Positions 5,403 through 6,286 of a DNA stretch of 6,286 nucleotides are shown in pieces. The stretch is from an uncultured Synergistales bacterium (lineage in GTDB: Bacteria > Synergistota > Synergistia > Synergistales > Aminobacteriaceae). Numbering within the stretch: position 1 is the stretch's first letter; each line of letters begins with the position of its first letter. The stretch lies in the NCBI GenBank assembly GCA_937957815.1, contig CALFXN010000477.1:1-6286 (forward strand), written 5' to 3'. Under the pieces are notes generated by a model that saw nothing but the letters and a program-made list of their open reading frames with translations, made no database searches and had not been told where the DNA came from. The translations under genes were made by a program, and so were the position numbers.

Positions 5403-6286
5403 TCAGGCCGGATAGACCGGGATCATCGCGAGCCCTTCCGTCTCGCCGAGTCCCAGCATGATATTGGCGCACTGGACCGCGCTTCCCGCGGCTCCCTTCA
5501 TGAGATTGTCGATTGCCGAAACGAGGACGAGCCTCCGTCCGTCGCCCTCGAGCGCAAAGCCGACCATGCAGCGGTTGCTTCCGAGCACGAGCCTCGGATC
5601 CGGGAAACGGAGGTGCGCCGGGCGGGCCGGGCAGAGCGAAAGAAACGGCTGTCCCTCGAACGCCTTCCGGTATGCGGACCATATCTCGCTCTCCCTGCAT
5701 TTCTTCGACAGGGTGACGTGCGCGAACATCTGGACCCCCCGTACGACGGGAACCGCCGTCACGCTCATGAGGATGCGTTCCTCCGGAATTCCTGTCTCCT
5801 GGACGACTTCCGCGAGATGCCTGTGTCTGAACGGATCGATCACTCGAAGCACATTGCTCCGGTAGGGGTGATGTCCCCCCTGCGACGGCTCGGAGCCCCC
5901 CTCGGAGGATCCGACGCGGAGCTCCATCCGGACCTCGTCGACGAGCCCGGCCCGTGCGAGCGGGAAGAGCCCGAGGATCGCGCAGGTCGCGTTGCAGCCG
6001 ACACCGCTCGCGAGAGACGCCCCGGCGAGCTCGTTCCGGTAGAGCTCTGGAAGTCCGTAGACCCGATGCTCCACGAGCCCGGGATCGGGATGCGCCGATC
6101 CGTACCACCTCTCGTAGGCCGTCATCTCGGAGAGCCTGACGTCCGCCGAGAGATCGGCAACCCTCACGCCCCGGTCGAGAAAGCGCCGGATCCACGGGAA
6201 AGAAGCGCCGTGCGGCAGCGCGAGGAACACGACGTCGGGCAAAAGACCTGCCGCCTCGTCGGGCGCGATGAAAGCAAGTTCGGGAA
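5403..6286 (-). CDS. lysY: LysW-aminoadipate 6-phosphate / LysW-glutamate 5-phosphate reductase, N terminus cut
   Basis: This NADPH-dependent reductase turns the acyl phosphate made by LysZ into the semialdehyde used by LysJ, by an ArgC-type mechanism. The frame is open to the window end; 293 residues are visible and about 50-60 N-terminal residues, including the glycine-rich dinucleotide loop, are missing. Visible marks (numbered from 6284 downward) are FLALPHG (20-26), ADLSADVR (43-50), GVGCNAT (94-100) with catalytic Cys97, GSSEGG (125-130), HHPYRS (138-143), the FRHRHLAE segment holding the catalytic histidine (152-159), RGVQMFAHV (182-190), LGSNRC (234-239) and NLMKGAAGSA (260-269). GCNAT rather than the GCYPT of classic ArgC, and the GSSEGG...HHP-x-RS block, point to LysY. 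It is the first visible gene of the minus-strand run. Confidence 0.92.
   Translation of the reverse strand, partial: PELAFIAPDEAAGLLPDVVFLALPHGASFPWIRRFLDRGVRVADLSADVRLSEMTAYERWYGSAHPDPGLVEHRVYGLPELYRNELAGASLASGVGCNATCAILGLFPLARAGLVDEVRMELRVGSSEGGSEPSQGGHHPYRSNVLRVIDPFRHRHLAEVVQETGIPEERILMSVTAVPVVRGVQMFAHVTLSKKCRESEIWSAYRKAFEGQPFLSLCPARPAHLRFPDPRLVLGSNRCMVGFALEGDGRRLVLVSAIDNLMKGAAGSAVQCANIMLGLGETEGLAMIPVYPA

Noticed and set aside
5389..6195. Upstream extension of the lysZ frame through lysY
   Set aside because: The frame is open by chance. The amino acid kinase fold begins at VKIGG, only about 15 residues after the ATG at 5388, and the upstream part is motif-free.

Overview
This looks like a GC-rich bacterial chromosome segment: dense coding, GC-rich third codon positions, short gaps or overlaps between genes, and GTG starts. 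It holds two convergent blocks that meet tail to tail near position 2400. The phylum cannot be fixed from the sequence. The LysW-dependent pathway on the right is known from Thermus/Deinococcus, many archaea and scattered bacterial lineages, so this is probably not a common proteobacterium.

Left block (+ strand). Positions 2-1867 hold the 3' part of a large membrane enzyme that fuses a NodB-type polysaccharide deacetylase (CE4) to a processive family 2 glycosyltransferase. It probably makes and partly deacetylates a beta-linked amino-sugar polymer. The sequence style is that of the three-domain GH18-CE4-GT2 proteins, so a GH18 domain may lie just left of the window. A 79-base gap follows. It carries a possible promoter, a perfect 8-bp hairpin with a GAGA tetraloop and a short T run, and a strong ribosome binding site. 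Next comes a 151-residue helical protein of unknown family (1947-2402), whose last residues, QISLFK, resemble a beta sliding clamp binding motif.

Right block (- strand, read from right to left). Four tightly packed genes, lysY (cut by the window end), lysZ, lysJ and lysK, encode the reductase, kinase, aminotransferase and hydrolase of the LysW amino-group-carrier route. In this route LysW-bound 2-aminoadipate (or glutamate) is phosphorylated by LysZ, reduced to a semialdehyde by LysY, aminated by LysJ, and released as lysine (or ornithine) by LysK. The gene order matches the reaction order. The gaps are 14 nt, a 31-nt overlap and a 17-nt overlap, which points to one translationally coupled operon. 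The carrier gene lysW and the ligase gene lysX/argX are not in the window and are expected upstream, beyond position 6286.

No RNA gene, CRISPR array, insertion sequence or attachment site was seen. No gene-free stretch longer than 300 bases exists.
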